This document shows positions 26,131 to 37,463 of a stretch of DNA of 64,000 nucleotides, piece after piece. The translations under genes and the position numbers were made by a program. Within the stretch, counting starts at the first letter, position 1. Every line of letters begins with the position of its first letter. The notes beneath the pieces are model-generated. The model did no database searches, was not told where the DNA came from, and saw only the letters and a list, made by a program, of their open reading frames with translations. The DNA comes from Venturia oleaginea (Eukaryota > Ascomycota > Dothideomycetes > Venturiales > Venturiaceae): positions 620,001-684,000 of the forward strand of contig JABMLP010000009.1 of NCBI GenBank assembly GCA_013176395.1, written 5' to 3'.

Positions 26131-26790
26131 TTATAGTCGGAGCCTACCTGCTGCTAGTCGCTCTCCCTACTTGCTATATCGCGCTCCTACTCTTGCCAAT
26201 GCCATAACTGGGACGCAACAGTCTGGGGAGAGGCTCAAGGCTACGTCTGCTGGCTTGTAGGGAGGGGATTTGCCGCCAATAAGCTCCTTCTATACGTCCT
26301 TACTGCTTACTGTGTTGCGCACCTACTCTTGCCAATGCCATAACTGGGACGCAACAGTTTGGGGAGAGGCTCAAGGCTCTGGACATCAGCTTGCAGCAGG
26401 ACGGTTTGCGGAGACGATAGTAGATGAGGTTCTCTAGCAGCTGCCGTATCGTGTCGCACCGATTGTGTTGTAGACCTGTCGTCTTATAGTCGGAGCCTAT
26501 CTGCTGCTAGTCGCTCTCCCTGCTTGCTATATCGCGCACCTACTCTTGTCAATGCCATAACTGGGACGCAACAGTCTGGGGAGAGGCTCAAGGCTACGTC
26601 TGCTAGCTTACAGGGAGGGGATTTGCCGCCAATAGGCTCCTTCTATGCGTCCTTACTACTTACTGTGTCGCGTACCTACTCTTGCCAATGCCATAACTGG
26701 GAGGCAACAGTTTGGGGAGAGGCTCAAGGCTCTGGGCAACAGCTTGTAGCAGGACGGTTTGCCAAGACGTTGGGAGAGGTTGTCTAGTCG
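26131..26790. repeat. Nested tandem repeat, 353-bp period
   Basis: The block TTATAGTCGGAGCCTA recurs 353 bp apart (26131 and 26484). A shorter unit beginning CCTACTCTTG(C/T)CAATGCC and running through ACTGGGACGCAACAGT recurs at 26186, 26322, 26539 and 26675, spaced 136, 217 and 136 bp. So two copies of a 353-bp unit each hold two related sub-units. Copies differ mostly by single-base changes. Origin unknown. Confidence 0.85.
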
Positions 26791-27002
26791 TTGCAGTGGT
26801 GTGTGGTGCCGATTGTTGCGCACCGGGCGTCTGGTGTTTGAGTTGTGTTGAAGGTATTGCCGTTCTAGCAGTGACTCGTCGACTCGGAGCGTTGCAGTGT
26901 CATCTGGGGTGATGGACTAACCGGGAGATAGTGACTAGATGGTTGCTGTTGTCTTTGGTGGACGCATCGTTCGTGTAGCTTGCTCATGTATTCGTCTGCT
27001 TG

Positions 27003-27096
27003 CTCTGCCGTGGCCGCGACGGCGACTCTAGAGGTATCTCATCGACGCTGAGGGACGCGCGATGGCCTCTAGAGGCCGGAGCGGCCACTGGCAGAG
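27003..27096. repeat. Imperfect inverted repeat (about 31-bp arms)
   Basis: Arms 27003-27034 and 27066-27096 pair across a ~31-bp loop: CTCTGCC-GTGGCCGC at one end, matched CTCTAGAGG blocks at the inner side. A long stem-loop, a small non-autonomous transposon end pair or a degraded element are all possible. Confidence 0.8.
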
Positions 27097-27685
27097 GTGT
27101 TTTGATGATCTTTAGATGATACTTCTGTAAATTCCAAAAATTGAGTTCTCGCTGTGTGTGCTGTTTTTCACCTGGATGTATGAGCAAACTCCTAAAATTT
27201 ATGGTCGACGGGGCTGTAGATATTGGATGTTATTACACAATATCATCATTTAGCAGGCTAGATGGTCCTTGATAGAATATGGGCGGAAACTGGGACGGCT
27301 GCGATGGCTTTGTGCGCTGACGAAGTCGATTTTGGGATGGAAGAGGTGGATTTTGCAGGCTTCATCAATGAAAGACATATATGCCCAGGAGGCGGGCTAG
27401 CTCTTAGATTAAAAGGTTGTGGTTTAAAGGTTACTTCTAGTGGATAATGGTAATACACAGTGGATACACGTTCACAGAGAGATCACTGATACGCTCGAGA
27501 GGGCTGTGGTAGAAACTTGAGCTCGGAGGGATGGCTGCACACGGTTGGGTTGTAAGCAAAGGTCGTCTCTCTGCTGGAAGAGACGGAACATTATCGGCTT
27601 TGTGGTCTGCAAGTTCGTAAACTTGGGAGTAATTATTAGGCGAAAGGAGGCGAATAATAGACTCGGCGTGACAAGGCTTCAGCCT

Positions 27686-27721
27686 GAAGCACAAAATGAA
27701 GCACAAAATGAAGCACAAAAT
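27686..27721. repeat. 12-bp tandem repeat, 3 perfect copies
   Basis: The unit GAAGCACAAAAT occurs three times in a row. Confidence 0.93.
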
Positions 27722-28016
27722 CCGTGTCGCCCAACAAGACTAAGACAAGGCAAGAAGTTCAAAGAGAAATTGATAGTGGCTCCCATGTCAGCATGAATGA
27801 TGTATCAAGATCAAGAGTTCGTCTCGGAGTCATACCCGATCGTCTGCACTTCGCCGTGGGACGGCGCGTCTGGTAAGGCAAGGCGCAGCCTTCGGGGAAT
27901 CTGACTCGCGCTGAGGATTCAGCGGCATTAGATGAAGATGACACTCACCTCAGCCAAACAACACCACTCCAGACACACCATGGCATCTCAAGTCCAGTCC
28001 TGATACTCGATTCGAA

Positions 28017-29445
28017 ATGTTCGCCCGTCGACAAGCGGCGCAGTCCGCATTCCGACCATATACGCGACCTCCCTTCCCTCGACCTTATCCATCCTTACAT
28101 TCGCCATTCAGGAGCGCATACGCACAAACTTCAGGCTTCTCTCAACAATCCTTCCGGCGTGGACCCCAGTATAGTTACACTCAATATGCCGGCACCAAGA
28201 ACGTGTTCCAACGCTGGGCCGCATCCCCATACTTCTACCACCAAGTCGGAGGCCTTGCGCTTGTCAGTGGCGGCTTCTACACATACAATCTGGAGACAGT
28301 GCCTGTGAGCGGCAGGAGGAGGTTCAACTTTATCAGCCCAGAGATGGAAGAGAGCATCAGTAAAGGCCAACACGCCCAGATATTGCAACAATACAAAGGT
28401 CGCATTCTTCCTCCTCATGCTCCGCAAGTTCGTAAAGTGAGACAAATTCTTGATAGGTATGGGTAGATGGGATCCCGACTATTCCATGACATGAAGATTG
28501 AACGGAATGCATTCTAGATTGATACCCGCCAGTGGTCTTCAGGATCTCAATTGGGAAGTGTTTGTCATACAGAGCGACGAGCAGAATGCCTTTGTTATCC
28601 CTGGGTATGTTGGTTCTATATCTCCTTGCATGGTTCAGAAGATTCTACTATGCACGAGCATCTGCTGATTGAGTCGTCAGGGGCAAAGTGTTCGTCTTCA
28701 CAGGCATTCTCCCCCTGTGTGAAGACGACGATGGCATTGGTATGTATCATCAGCCCAGACCACCACGGCAGTCCCTTCTCCTGCCTTCGTGTCCCCCCAT
28801 CCAACCACCTTGCCAGAATTTGTCAATATCGATCTTGAATGAAGAGTGTCCCACTGTTCTGAGGTACTCGGTGGAGGGACATGCATCGAAGGCATTCCTT
28901 CTTGTCCAGAAGAATAATTGACCAATGCTAGCGGCTGTACTGGGCCATGAAATTGCGCATAACGTCGCCCATCATACAGCTGAGAAATTGAGCCGATACA
29001 ACATTCTCTCCTTTGTGGCTGTGGCAGTCGCATTTTCCCTCGGTGTTGGCGACTCTATCGTTAGGGCTGCAGTCCAGTTGGCCTTCGAGTTGCCAAACGG
29101 ACGTGCACAGGAATCGGAGGCTGATTACATTGGGCTCATGATGATGTCTCAAAGCTGCTATGATCCGCGAGGAGCCATCTCGTTCTGGGGCCGAATGGTG
29201 AAAGCTGAGAAAGGCGCACCCCCCGAGTTCATGTCAACGCATCCTTCTTCATCTCATCGGGTGGCGAGATTGACCGAATGGCTTCCCGAAGCAGAAGACA
29301 AGAGGAACCAGTCCGAATGCGGAGGGATCCTTGACTGTGGTAAATTCTGTCCCTATAATTTCTATGTTCGAAAGCTACAGTAGGGCAGAAACTAACGGAC
29401 ACAGCCCAAGACTCCCGAAGAGCCTTCCCGCAGACACGATCGTAA
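28017..29445 (+). CDS. oma1: Mitochondrial metalloendopeptidase OMA1 (M48 family)
   Basis: Five exons: 28017-28456, 28518-28604, 28681-28739, 28932-29339, 29405-29445 (344 aa). OMA1 is an inner-membrane zinc protease acting in quality control and stress. The N-terminus (MFARRQAAQSAFRPYTRPP) is a strong presequence. The zinc-binding HEIAH motif lies in AVLGHEIAHNVAHH, with the third ligand in SEADYIGL, and a hydrophobic helix (ILSFVAVAVAFSLGVG) just after. The order ASGLQDLNWEVFVIQS, NAFVIPGGKVFVFTGILP is the usual OMA1 layout and depends on correct splicing. Intron 3 (192 bp) is longer than the others. The last small exon, ending RRAFPQTRS, is the least certain. Confidence 0.92.
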
Positions 29446-31263
29446 GGGGAACCGCTTCGTTGCCCAACTCAACCGTGCGGGTAGCAAATTTTAGTGCTCA
29501 GATACTCTCCGCTCGTGCTCCATGAATGCTTCAGGTCGGAACAAGACTTGAGTGCATGAACTCCACTCCATCTGCTTCACCCCCGTGCCATGATTTCGGC
29601 AAAGCCCCTACTCGGCAATGAACTAGCCAGCAATCCGAGCAAGATGAAATTCAAGGTTATGATCAGGACAACGATTCATCAACGATTGGATTGGATCATT
29701 ATTCTGGGGATGAGTTTCTTCAGTTGGATGCAAGGGCAAAGTAAATGTCGAGGGAATGATTGCCATGTCCAGCGATGGCAATCATTGCTCAAATTGAATT
29801 TGGTTAGGAGCTTTCAGAATCATAGGCTCAAGACGTGGCAGCCTCGACAATTCTAGATTTTGCCACGAGGCAGCGATTGTGCGATGCGACGTCTGCACAC
29901 AAAAGCAAACGGCAACGGGTGACTCGCTCTTCCCGCGACCGGCATTATCTTGAAGAATGGAACAATTGCTCGAAAAGGAAAATAATTTTTGGGCGTTCTG
30001 TGATCCGTCGACTTTACTGCATTAGACCCTCCATCGACCAATGGCGAGTCGCTTCGCCTCGAGCTTGCTTGTATGGCGCTCACCCTAACTCCACACTGGA
30101 AGTATCCTTGAATCCTGCATTCCTCATCAGACGCGCCTTTCGAGCTCTCCACATATCAAGGACGAGACGTTTTCGTGCGACTACGACTGACTTGTTCAGG
30201 CGCAATGCTCGCTTGTGCCGCAGCTGCTCCGGCACCTACACGCTTCTTTCCACTTTTATGTGTTCATATGATGAAACTTTGCTTTCTACCCAGTATTCAG
30301 AAGACTCTCCTTGATAGTAGCCAGGGACCATCCTCTTCTTCTTGGCCGATTTATGGGCCTTTTTATAGTAACACAAACTGTCCAACAGCCCTATAGTGCT
30401 CCCCACATTTGCCATCATCAATGTCGGGGAATTCGAGCCTCTTGGCTGGCCTCTGATACTTGCATAAGTCATCATGGATAGCTCCTGGTGTATGCACAAC
30501 GCTCCCGATCTCCGCGCTCCAATACTGTCACAGTGTCGACAACTCCAGATCCTGCCATTCATGGCGGAGCCCTGGTGCATTTTGACCGCTGGAGGCTTCC
30601 TGTGCTAGGGAAAACGGTATCTCTGTCGACGTATCGGCCTGCCATGTTGCAGGAATAGATGATATCTTTGCAGCTGCTATTGCCGTAATTCGATAAGCGC
30701 TAATCCTTTACAAAAGCCCGTTTTTGGAAGAGACCCGGTCAGAGTTCTTTCGTTTGCAAATGGCGTACACGATCGTCCAGCTTCCGCCAACCTCGCGCCA
30801 ACCCGATGGCTGAAGCTCATGCAGGGAGGAACCCATGTCAACGTATCGATTGACACGGAGACAACAAACGGCCTATTGCGCAGACAAAGGGTGCAACACA
30901 GGCACGATCACAAAGTGACGAACGGCCTAGTTGTGTTTCTAATTATCTTCGATTCCATTTGCATAAGCCTAGCCAGGGGCAGAAGACAATTTCGAGTCTG
31001 GAATGATTCGATATGGGGACGGATGGCTTTTGGCATATAGCCCAACACCACTCTGCCTTACTTGTTCCTTCTGTCAACCATTCTCTACTCATACTTTCTC
31101 CCTTTAACCCAACCTTTGACCTCGTGGCACTCAACTTTGTATCTTGTGTACTAAGACTACAAGATATTTATCAGGTCCCATCCTTTGTTCAGCCTTGCCA
31201 TTCCACAGCATATCATCAGCAGTTCAACCGGTCGCCCAACCTCGAGACATAACAATTTTGACC
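29446..31263. other. 1.8-kb intergenic region
   Basis: This is the long upstream region of the next gene. The 159-codon plus frame at 29835-30314 is Arg- and Ser-rich with no domain and no obvious homology; I do not call it a gene. No repeat or RNA gene seen. Confidence 0.5.
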
Positions 31264-32355
31264 ATGGTCTTACTATACACCCCCAACTCGAGTTTGAGTT
31301 GCAAGTATGATAGCCCAAACGGGAACCGTCAACTTACACCACCGGACAGCCCACTGCCATCCATTCATGCGGTCCTTGGTAGCAGCAAAGCCCACACCCG
31401 TAAAATGGCACTCGACTTTATTGCTCCTTCCAACGACTCGAGCAGTGACAAACCCACACTGCCAGGACTCGACTGTTTGAGTGCAGCAGCAGCCCTTCAC
31501 CGTGGGTCCAGACCTTCGACACCAATGGATTTGCCAATCATGAGCTCCCACTATTCTCCGCCTGAGCCAAGGGTCCTACAGATGGAGACGCCTTACAATA
31601 CTTCGGAGAGCTACGAATATCGATCGCCCATGAACTATCCAAGTCCACCAGAGCATCACGACTATCGTACCTCCAATCTACCAAGTCCCGTGTGGTCATC
31701 GAGCAACTCGGATCTTTCAGACTCACAAATATACCACATCGATCCGCCATTCCCACATCAATCGATACTTCCACCTCCAGTTCACGTAAATATGCTCCCG
31801 CTGTTCGAATCCCGGTCTAGGGGTATGACTTATCGACACACACCACCTCATAGTTCTGTCAACAGGTTACAGAGGCGTTCTATCCAACACCACGCTGAGA
31901 ACAAGCTCTACACTACCTCGGGATCGATGAGTAGCAACAATCAGCCAGCACGACCTGAACGATTTCCTTATGACGACGAGGAGCGTTACGCCATCATTCA
32001 CCTTCGTGGTCTCAAGGTCCTGAAGTATGACGATGTAATCATTCGATTCCACTGCCTGTTCCCACCAGGCCGACCAAGACGGTGTCGAAGAACTGGCGAT
32101 CTGAAAGGATTGCCCAAGGTCTACCCACCACGAAACGTTCAAGGTCTACAATGCCGGTGGTACCGTATCAGAGATGAAGAGAACCTGCCCAAGCTCAGGA
32201 ACGAAGGCCGTGGGGGGGATCGCATGAGAGTGGAGGATGTCCTCGATCTGATGAAGGTGGAGAGAGAGTTGGGACCCGGGTTTGCCGACAAGGTCCATGC
32301 CATCGCCGAGATGCCAAATGAAATGCTTCCCCGCTTGCCACGGATGAGCATTTGA
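31264..32355 (+). CDS. Fungal protein of unknown function, possible HTH DNA-binding regulator
   Basis: Single exon, 363 aa. The ATG at 31264 has an ideal context (ACCATGG); an in-frame start at 31144 would add 40 residues of no clear merit. The N-terminal two thirds are Ser/Pro/His-rich and low in order (LTPPDSPLPS, SPPEHHDYR). The C-terminal part is compact: YAIIHLRGLKVLKYDDVIIR then VQGLQCRWYRIRDEENLP. The pattern of a helix followed by GLQC-WYRI recalls Myb/HTH-like domains of unnamed fungal proteins. Disordered N-terminus, a basic block (PPGRPRRCRR) and a long upstream region fit a transcription regulator, but this is an inference. Confidence 0.72.
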   Translation: MVLLYTPNSSLSCKYDSPNGNRQLTPPDSPLPSIHAVLGSSKAHTRKMALDFIAPSNDSSSDKPTLPGLDCLSAAAALHRGSRPSTPMDLPIMSSHYSPPEPRVLQMETPYNTSESYEYRSPMNYPSPPEHHDYRTSNLPSPVWSSSNSDLSDSQIYHIDPPFPHQSILPPPVHVNMLPLFESRSRGMTYRHTPPHSSVNRLQRRSIQHHAENKLYTTSGSMSSNNQPARPERFPYDDEERYAIIHLRGLKVLKYDDVIIRFHCLFPPGRPRRCRRTGDLKGLPKVYPPRNVQGLQCRWYRIRDEENLPKLRNEGRGGDRMRVEDVLDLMKVERELGPGFADKVHAIAEMPNEMLPRLPRMSI

Positions 32356-32692
32356 GGATCCCAAGCGAGACCCCGCGATGTGTGATGACGATATAATATG
32401 AAGGGAGGTGTGCTGCTGCGGGACTCGACGATGAGATGAGAGGGGACCGACATGGTTAACGGAAACATGATCTGGGGCATATTTGCACAAGGTTCGCAGT
32501 CGATCTGGGGAATGCAAAATGCAAAATGCAAATGCAAAAGAAGGTACACGGCATTGTTCATGCGCAGTGCCACCACCACCACCCTTTATTGGGATCGGGC
32601 TCGGGCAGGGGCTGTACTGTGTGTGGTACACGACACGAACGCCTTGCCAGGACTGCCATGCTTTGGTTGTTGTACTCCAGGAACCGACCCTT

Positions 32693-32722
32693 TTCTTCTT
32701 CTTCTTCTTCTTCTTCTTCTTC
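32693..32722. repeat. (TTC)10 microsatellite
   Basis: Ten perfect TTC units. Confidence 0.95.
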
Positions 32723-33840
32723 ACTCTTTTGGTTCGGGGATCTTATTATTTCAAAAAGTCCTTGGATGAACTAACTAATGTCTCTTACGCCCGCTCATCT
32801 TTTATGATGATTATGGAGATATGTATTTATGTATGTATGGCCTTTATTTACACATGATTTATGACACTACAGGTGGAGGAGTAAAATCGATGGCTCGCGA
32901 GGCACAATCATTCACTCGATCTGACACAAAAAATGCTGCGGATTTTCCAGTCTCTCTCTCTCTCTCACTTTGGACGCTCTGCTCTCTCTGAAGCGTTGTA
33001 TATTTTGTACTTTTAGGTTTATTCGATAGATACCCCCATTCAATTAGCGAGACTGCGAGGTCCTCTTTGTACATGATGTTCTTTCTCTTCTGCAAGTCTT
33101 TTGAACCCGTTGATGAATTGCCTTCTTTCACAAACCGGTTGCCTTCTTTTCCTCCTCCCATGCACACACCATACCATTGCCCAGCGTGCAGTACCCACTC
33201 CATCTCCACCCACGCACGGTGCGCATCTCAAAGCACATCGCCCCCTCCCCCCCAATAAAAAAGCTCATGCCAAAAACTCCCATCGCACATCTAAGGAACA
33301 CATCACAAACTTAACCCAACATAGGAGATCCCTCAACTATACCCCCACCTTTCCCCACTTCCCGGCGAACCAAAGAAAAACCAATAATAATACTAAAAAC
33401 CAGGCCATGTTCCAGCCTTCCCGACCTCGTATCCACCCGCTATTCTTTGATTGACGTTGTAAACGAACCACCTAATCACACCTATCCAGATCCCTCCAGC
33501 CTCTGTGTAACAGACCGCAATCCATAGCGCGCCACAACCCCGAAAAAGAGAGCGATTATGCAGCTCACACCACAGCGATTGGCGAAGCGGAGTTCGCTCC
33601 TCCGGCGGTGTCCGTATGGTTTTTTGTTTTGCTTTTGGAGGCATTGGAGGTATCAGCTCGATGGGGGAAACATCGCGATCCCTAATACTTCCTACCCCGT
33701 CCTTATTCCTTTCTTCCCTCTTCGATTCCTTCAGCCGGCGCATTGGATATGGAATGGGATTTTAATACATGTGGGTTTCAGACGTGCGGGTGGATGAGAC
33801 GGCATGGTCCACACTCCACAGTCGTTCGTTCAAATTTTCT

Positions 33841-33876
33841 CCACCACCATCTCCACCACCATCTCCACCACCATAT
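33841..33876. repeat. 12-bp tandem repeat, 3 copies
   Basis: CCACCACCATCT repeated, the third copy ending CCATAT. Confidence 0.9.
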
Positions 33877-34307
33877 CCACACACAATGAGCAACAGGGTA
33901 GCAGAGTATAGACGAGGTCGGCGACCTCAAGTTTCATCGGGTAGTTTGAGATGCGATTGCACCAATCGAGGGGCTTACCCATGACCTGGTAGGTAGACTG
34001 GCGTAACTGGCTTGCAAACGAAATACCCCTCGATCCAAGCTATACCAAATTAGGAAATCATTGAAAGTTCTCGTAAATGCCAAAAGCCACATCGCCTGCC
34101 AGCCAACGGTTACATGCATAGACCACGTTGTTGTCCTACAGCCAAAATTACATCTAAATGATCCAGCCAATCATATACGTCCTTTGGAAGAAGGAAAGTA
34201 TAGGCTGAGGTTACTCACCACCATCGACATTGGTTTGCACTTTCGCATTGGCCTTGTCGGCCGTGTCTCTCCTGATTGCCCTTGCGAACACTCGACCAGT
34301 CGAGAAT

Positions 34308-35677
34308 TCACCGTTCTCGTCTCCAGAGCCAACGACTCCATCTTCGTCGTCTGAATCGAGGCCGGTACCCCATTTGTTCGTCATCTGAGGCGTACTTGCG
34401 ATATTCTTCGTAGGCCCCTCGGTCGTATTCGTCGTCTTCTGCAACTTCGTCTTCGGGATAGTCGGCACCATAATAATCTTCCGCTGTTTGAGGGTGTATT
34501 GTCAGTATGTCAATGATGGATGTGGAGTGAATAAGTGAATGAGGGTGAGGGGAAGATAGAACGAACCATTAGAATCTTCCGAGTCTGTGTCAAATTCCTT
34601 CTCGGAACCATCCTCGTCTTCAATGTACGCATCCCATAGATCTTGATCTTCTTCGGAAATAATGAGATGCCCTATAGCGCCTTCACCCACCACCTCAAGT
34701 TCGGTGTCTGCAGCCACCAGATGGCGGACGTATGTATCGTACACATAGTCACCTTCGTTGTCAATCTCCATCTCGTCCCCTCCACCGTCATTTGCATCCA
34801 CGCTCCCAGCCTGTGGCTTTCGCGTATCGACCTTGCTGTTTGATGACTTGCTCTTCTCTGCCTCTTCTGCCCATGCCGCCATCTTACTCAGTAACTCAGC
34901 ATCCTTCCCAGAAGCAGTGTCTTGACCTCGCACATCCTCACTGCTTCCAGACCCCAGAATAGGCACCCGTGATTTCGCGTTTGGTCGCTTGAGCTTTCGC
35001 TCAGCTGCTATTACCTCCGTCGGTCCACTCTGCTGCGTTATGCGCGTGACGTCCGCTTGATCCGCGTCTGATGCCTCCCGCACCTGGCATATAGCAACCC
35101 TTCGCTCGATAAATGTTGCAACATCTGCTTTTCTGGCACGTTTATTGGCAGGAGATGAGAAAGACGGTGTAACGGGTCTTGAGAGGTGGAATCGGCGAGG
35201 TGTAGATGAGGATGCGGGCGAATGCGAGGAGGGCTTGTAAGGCGTTTCCACTGTGATACAACAGACTTAGCAGCTCTTCTTCTCTATGTGCCTGCCGTGC
35301 CCGCCTCATGGCTTATCATACTCGTTCTAGAAGCACCCAGATGTTCAACAAAGGGAGTGGATATGATTACCTTTCTTCAGAGCCCACGGGTCACGCTTCT
35401 CTTCGCCCGGTTGCGTGGCTCGCACTGTGGGGATGCCATTATCGTTTACTGTCGGTTGTGGGATGGATCGCGTCTGTTGCAGGTAGCGGCGGAATACGTA
35501 GATGTCTTCTGTTACCCGTCTCTTTGCCAGGCCTCTCTCCAAATCTAAACGGGTTGGTTAGCCCCCAGCTCTTCATTCCTGTCGTGTCAATCCAATCCTA
35601 CGGAGCACTTCGAGCGGCGCATCGTCTCTCTTCCGCTTGATGCGAATGACCGGGGGTGCTGCAGTGGGAGTAGACAT
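34308..35677 (-). CDS. iwr1: RNA polymerase II nuclear import factor Iwr1-like
   Basis: Four exons: 35677-35602, 35544-35371, 35250-34567, 34483-34308 (369 aa), with introns of 57, 120 and 83 bp. Iwr1 escorts assembled RNA polymerase II into the nucleus. The N-terminus (IRIKRKRDDAPLEVLHLERG) is the basic family start, followed by DIYVFRRYLQ. The Iwr1 signature is VYDTYVRH, then GHLIISEEDQDLWDAY, then FDTDSEDSN joined by splicing to AEDYYGADYPEDE. After YASDDEQ the called frame becomes Arg/Trp-rich and stops at 34310-34308, while a second frame continues as the acid-rich WGTGLDSDDEDG to about 34211. The real C-terminus is therefore doubtful. Everything before it is well supported. Confidence 0.86.
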
Positions 35678-37463
35678 TGCGAATGGTGCCAATACTTGCT
35701 GCGCATTCTACGGTAGGCGCTAATTGTGATGATTAGCGATTATGGTGTTGGTAGAGATTCACATGAACACAACAATCGTCGTCTGTTTACCGTATCGAGT
35801 GACGTGTAGTGGCTGACGAAAGAAAATTCCCTTGGACGGCGCCACTAACAACCAACTCCCTCCAACTCCTCACCAGTAAACCATCAGCGTGTCTCCCTTG
35901 CTTGCAGAGGAGGACACAACCATACTTCAACACGATGCGGAATTTGCATAACTACCTATGAATAGTCCCAACAATGCCAGGCACAGCGCCGGGAGGGCCG
36001 TCCACTACTGCTAGTACGCCATGAGGGCAACAAAGTAAGGGAGGACCAAAGAGGGGAACGCCAATCCTTCAAGGAAGTCTTCATGCTCCGATCTGGGGTG
36101 TACCCATATACTCACCCTCGCATGCAGACATCTTCGGAGGCTTCTCTCCACACTTACGCCATGCACACCATCCCTCTGAGTTCCTGGCCTTCTTTCCTGC
36201 AACTCTGCGGCGAACACATGAAAATGGTGGTGTGTGGGAAATGGAGAGTGCCGGAATGGGGTTGGTGGCGTTGCGGTTGGGCACGGGGACGATCATGAGC
36301 TTGGAATGCGCCTGGCGATGGGCTTTACCATGATAATGGACCGGGGCTAATACTTACGTGGTGGTCGTATGTCACTCTTCAAGGAAAACTTGATGGGGAT
36401 GTGAGAATATTATGATATGAGGATGCATTGCTTGAGAAAAAGCGTGGCTTTGGACGGCTGATAGACACGCCATTGGCCTTTTGCTCATTTTCATGTTTCA
36501 CCGCAGATGACAAGAGACTCTCAAAGGTGATCTGTTGCTTGATCTTTTGGTAGAGATTTGCGGTATCGCTGATTCCACGATTTACTTCGAGCCTGAACGA
36601 ATCTCGAGAATCACGAAAGTCTCTCCCTTCATTTTCGTAAATCTAAAATTGCTGGAGACTAGATTGTTGACAAAAGTACATAGATATTCACTGTCCTTGC
36701 TATAGTCTTAGAATGACCATATCACAGTCGGCTTATCAATCCATGTCCGCTAAGAACGAGATAATTTACTTTCATATAGCACTTGTGATTCATAATCAGT
36801 ATCGATAATTTTCTGGCAATTTACTTACAGAAGGTTACCTGAAAATGATTGATCTTTATTTGATTTAGGGATATTGCAATGGATCAAGTCAGCTTCTTAG
36901 CAGGCTAGAATGTATCGATGAAGAGACTGGACAGAAACAGCCCGTTCCGGAATATCCCAACATAGCTGCTATGCCATGAACAAAATCAGAAAACTGAATT
37001 ACCTCGATGTAGTGAGGTGGCCCACTGGTATGAACTGAGATATTCTCGATCAAAGATGACCTCGCAAATCCAACCTAATGAAGAAAGAGAGTTGTAAAAT
37101 ACATACATGTCATTGCAGAGACATCACAGTGGCTTCATCAATTCATTCCCCCTCGAGGTATATCGAAACTGATTCAACATCTGTAATTCGAGATGGATTG
37201 ATCAATTCCTGCCGCCTCGAGAAACGATTTTGCCAGAAATTTGTCAATGTTGAGCTTAATGTGAAAGACTTTTGAGTTCGAGATAATATGTGATTTCTGT
37301 AGGCCAGAGGACCACTACCTTGACAAAGCCGCTGTGCCGTGGCGACAAATATGGAAATTATCTGAGTCCCGAGTATCAGCTAGGTAACACACGAGCTTCG
37401 AGCTACTGCAACCATACCCTTGCAGAAGGTTGAGTAACGTTCGTACAATCTACGCTGCACACA
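35678..37463. other. 1.8-kb intergenic region
   Basis: It is mostly AT-rich without a clear gene. Minus-strand sequence around 36300-36010 has open frames and a GTAAGT donor-like site, so a small spliced gene is possible, but I found no consistent model or family. Confidence 0.4.

Larger units (their letters stand above)
24813..28016. other. 3.2-kb gene-free stretch with complex repeats
   Basis: There is no supported gene. It contains a (GATT)5 run, a nested tandem repeat (about 26.1-26.8 kb), a near-palindrome (27003-27096) and a 12-bp tandem repeat. A plus-strand frame at 25833-26087 is open for 84 codons, but its composition is unremarkable and no domain is seen. Confidence 0.55.
32356..34307. 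other. Intergenic region with simple repeats
   Basis: A (TTC)10 run and a 12-bp repeat lie here. Open frames over these repeats are artefacts of low complexity. If the Iwr1 alternative frame is real, coding would extend into this stretch to about 34211. Confidence 0.5.

Noticed and set aside
28740..28931. OMA1 intron 3 read as coding
   Set aside because: The frame is open but ends in TGA before the HEIAH exon, and the splice joins GIA/AVLGHEIAH perfectly.
29835..30314. 159-codon plus frame
   Set aside because: Arg/Ser-rich, no domain, no splice partner, and no start context; it lies in a probable promoter region.
32146..32857. Frames with poly-Lys, poly-Phe or poly-Ser runs
   Set aside because: They come from the (TTC)10 microsatellite.
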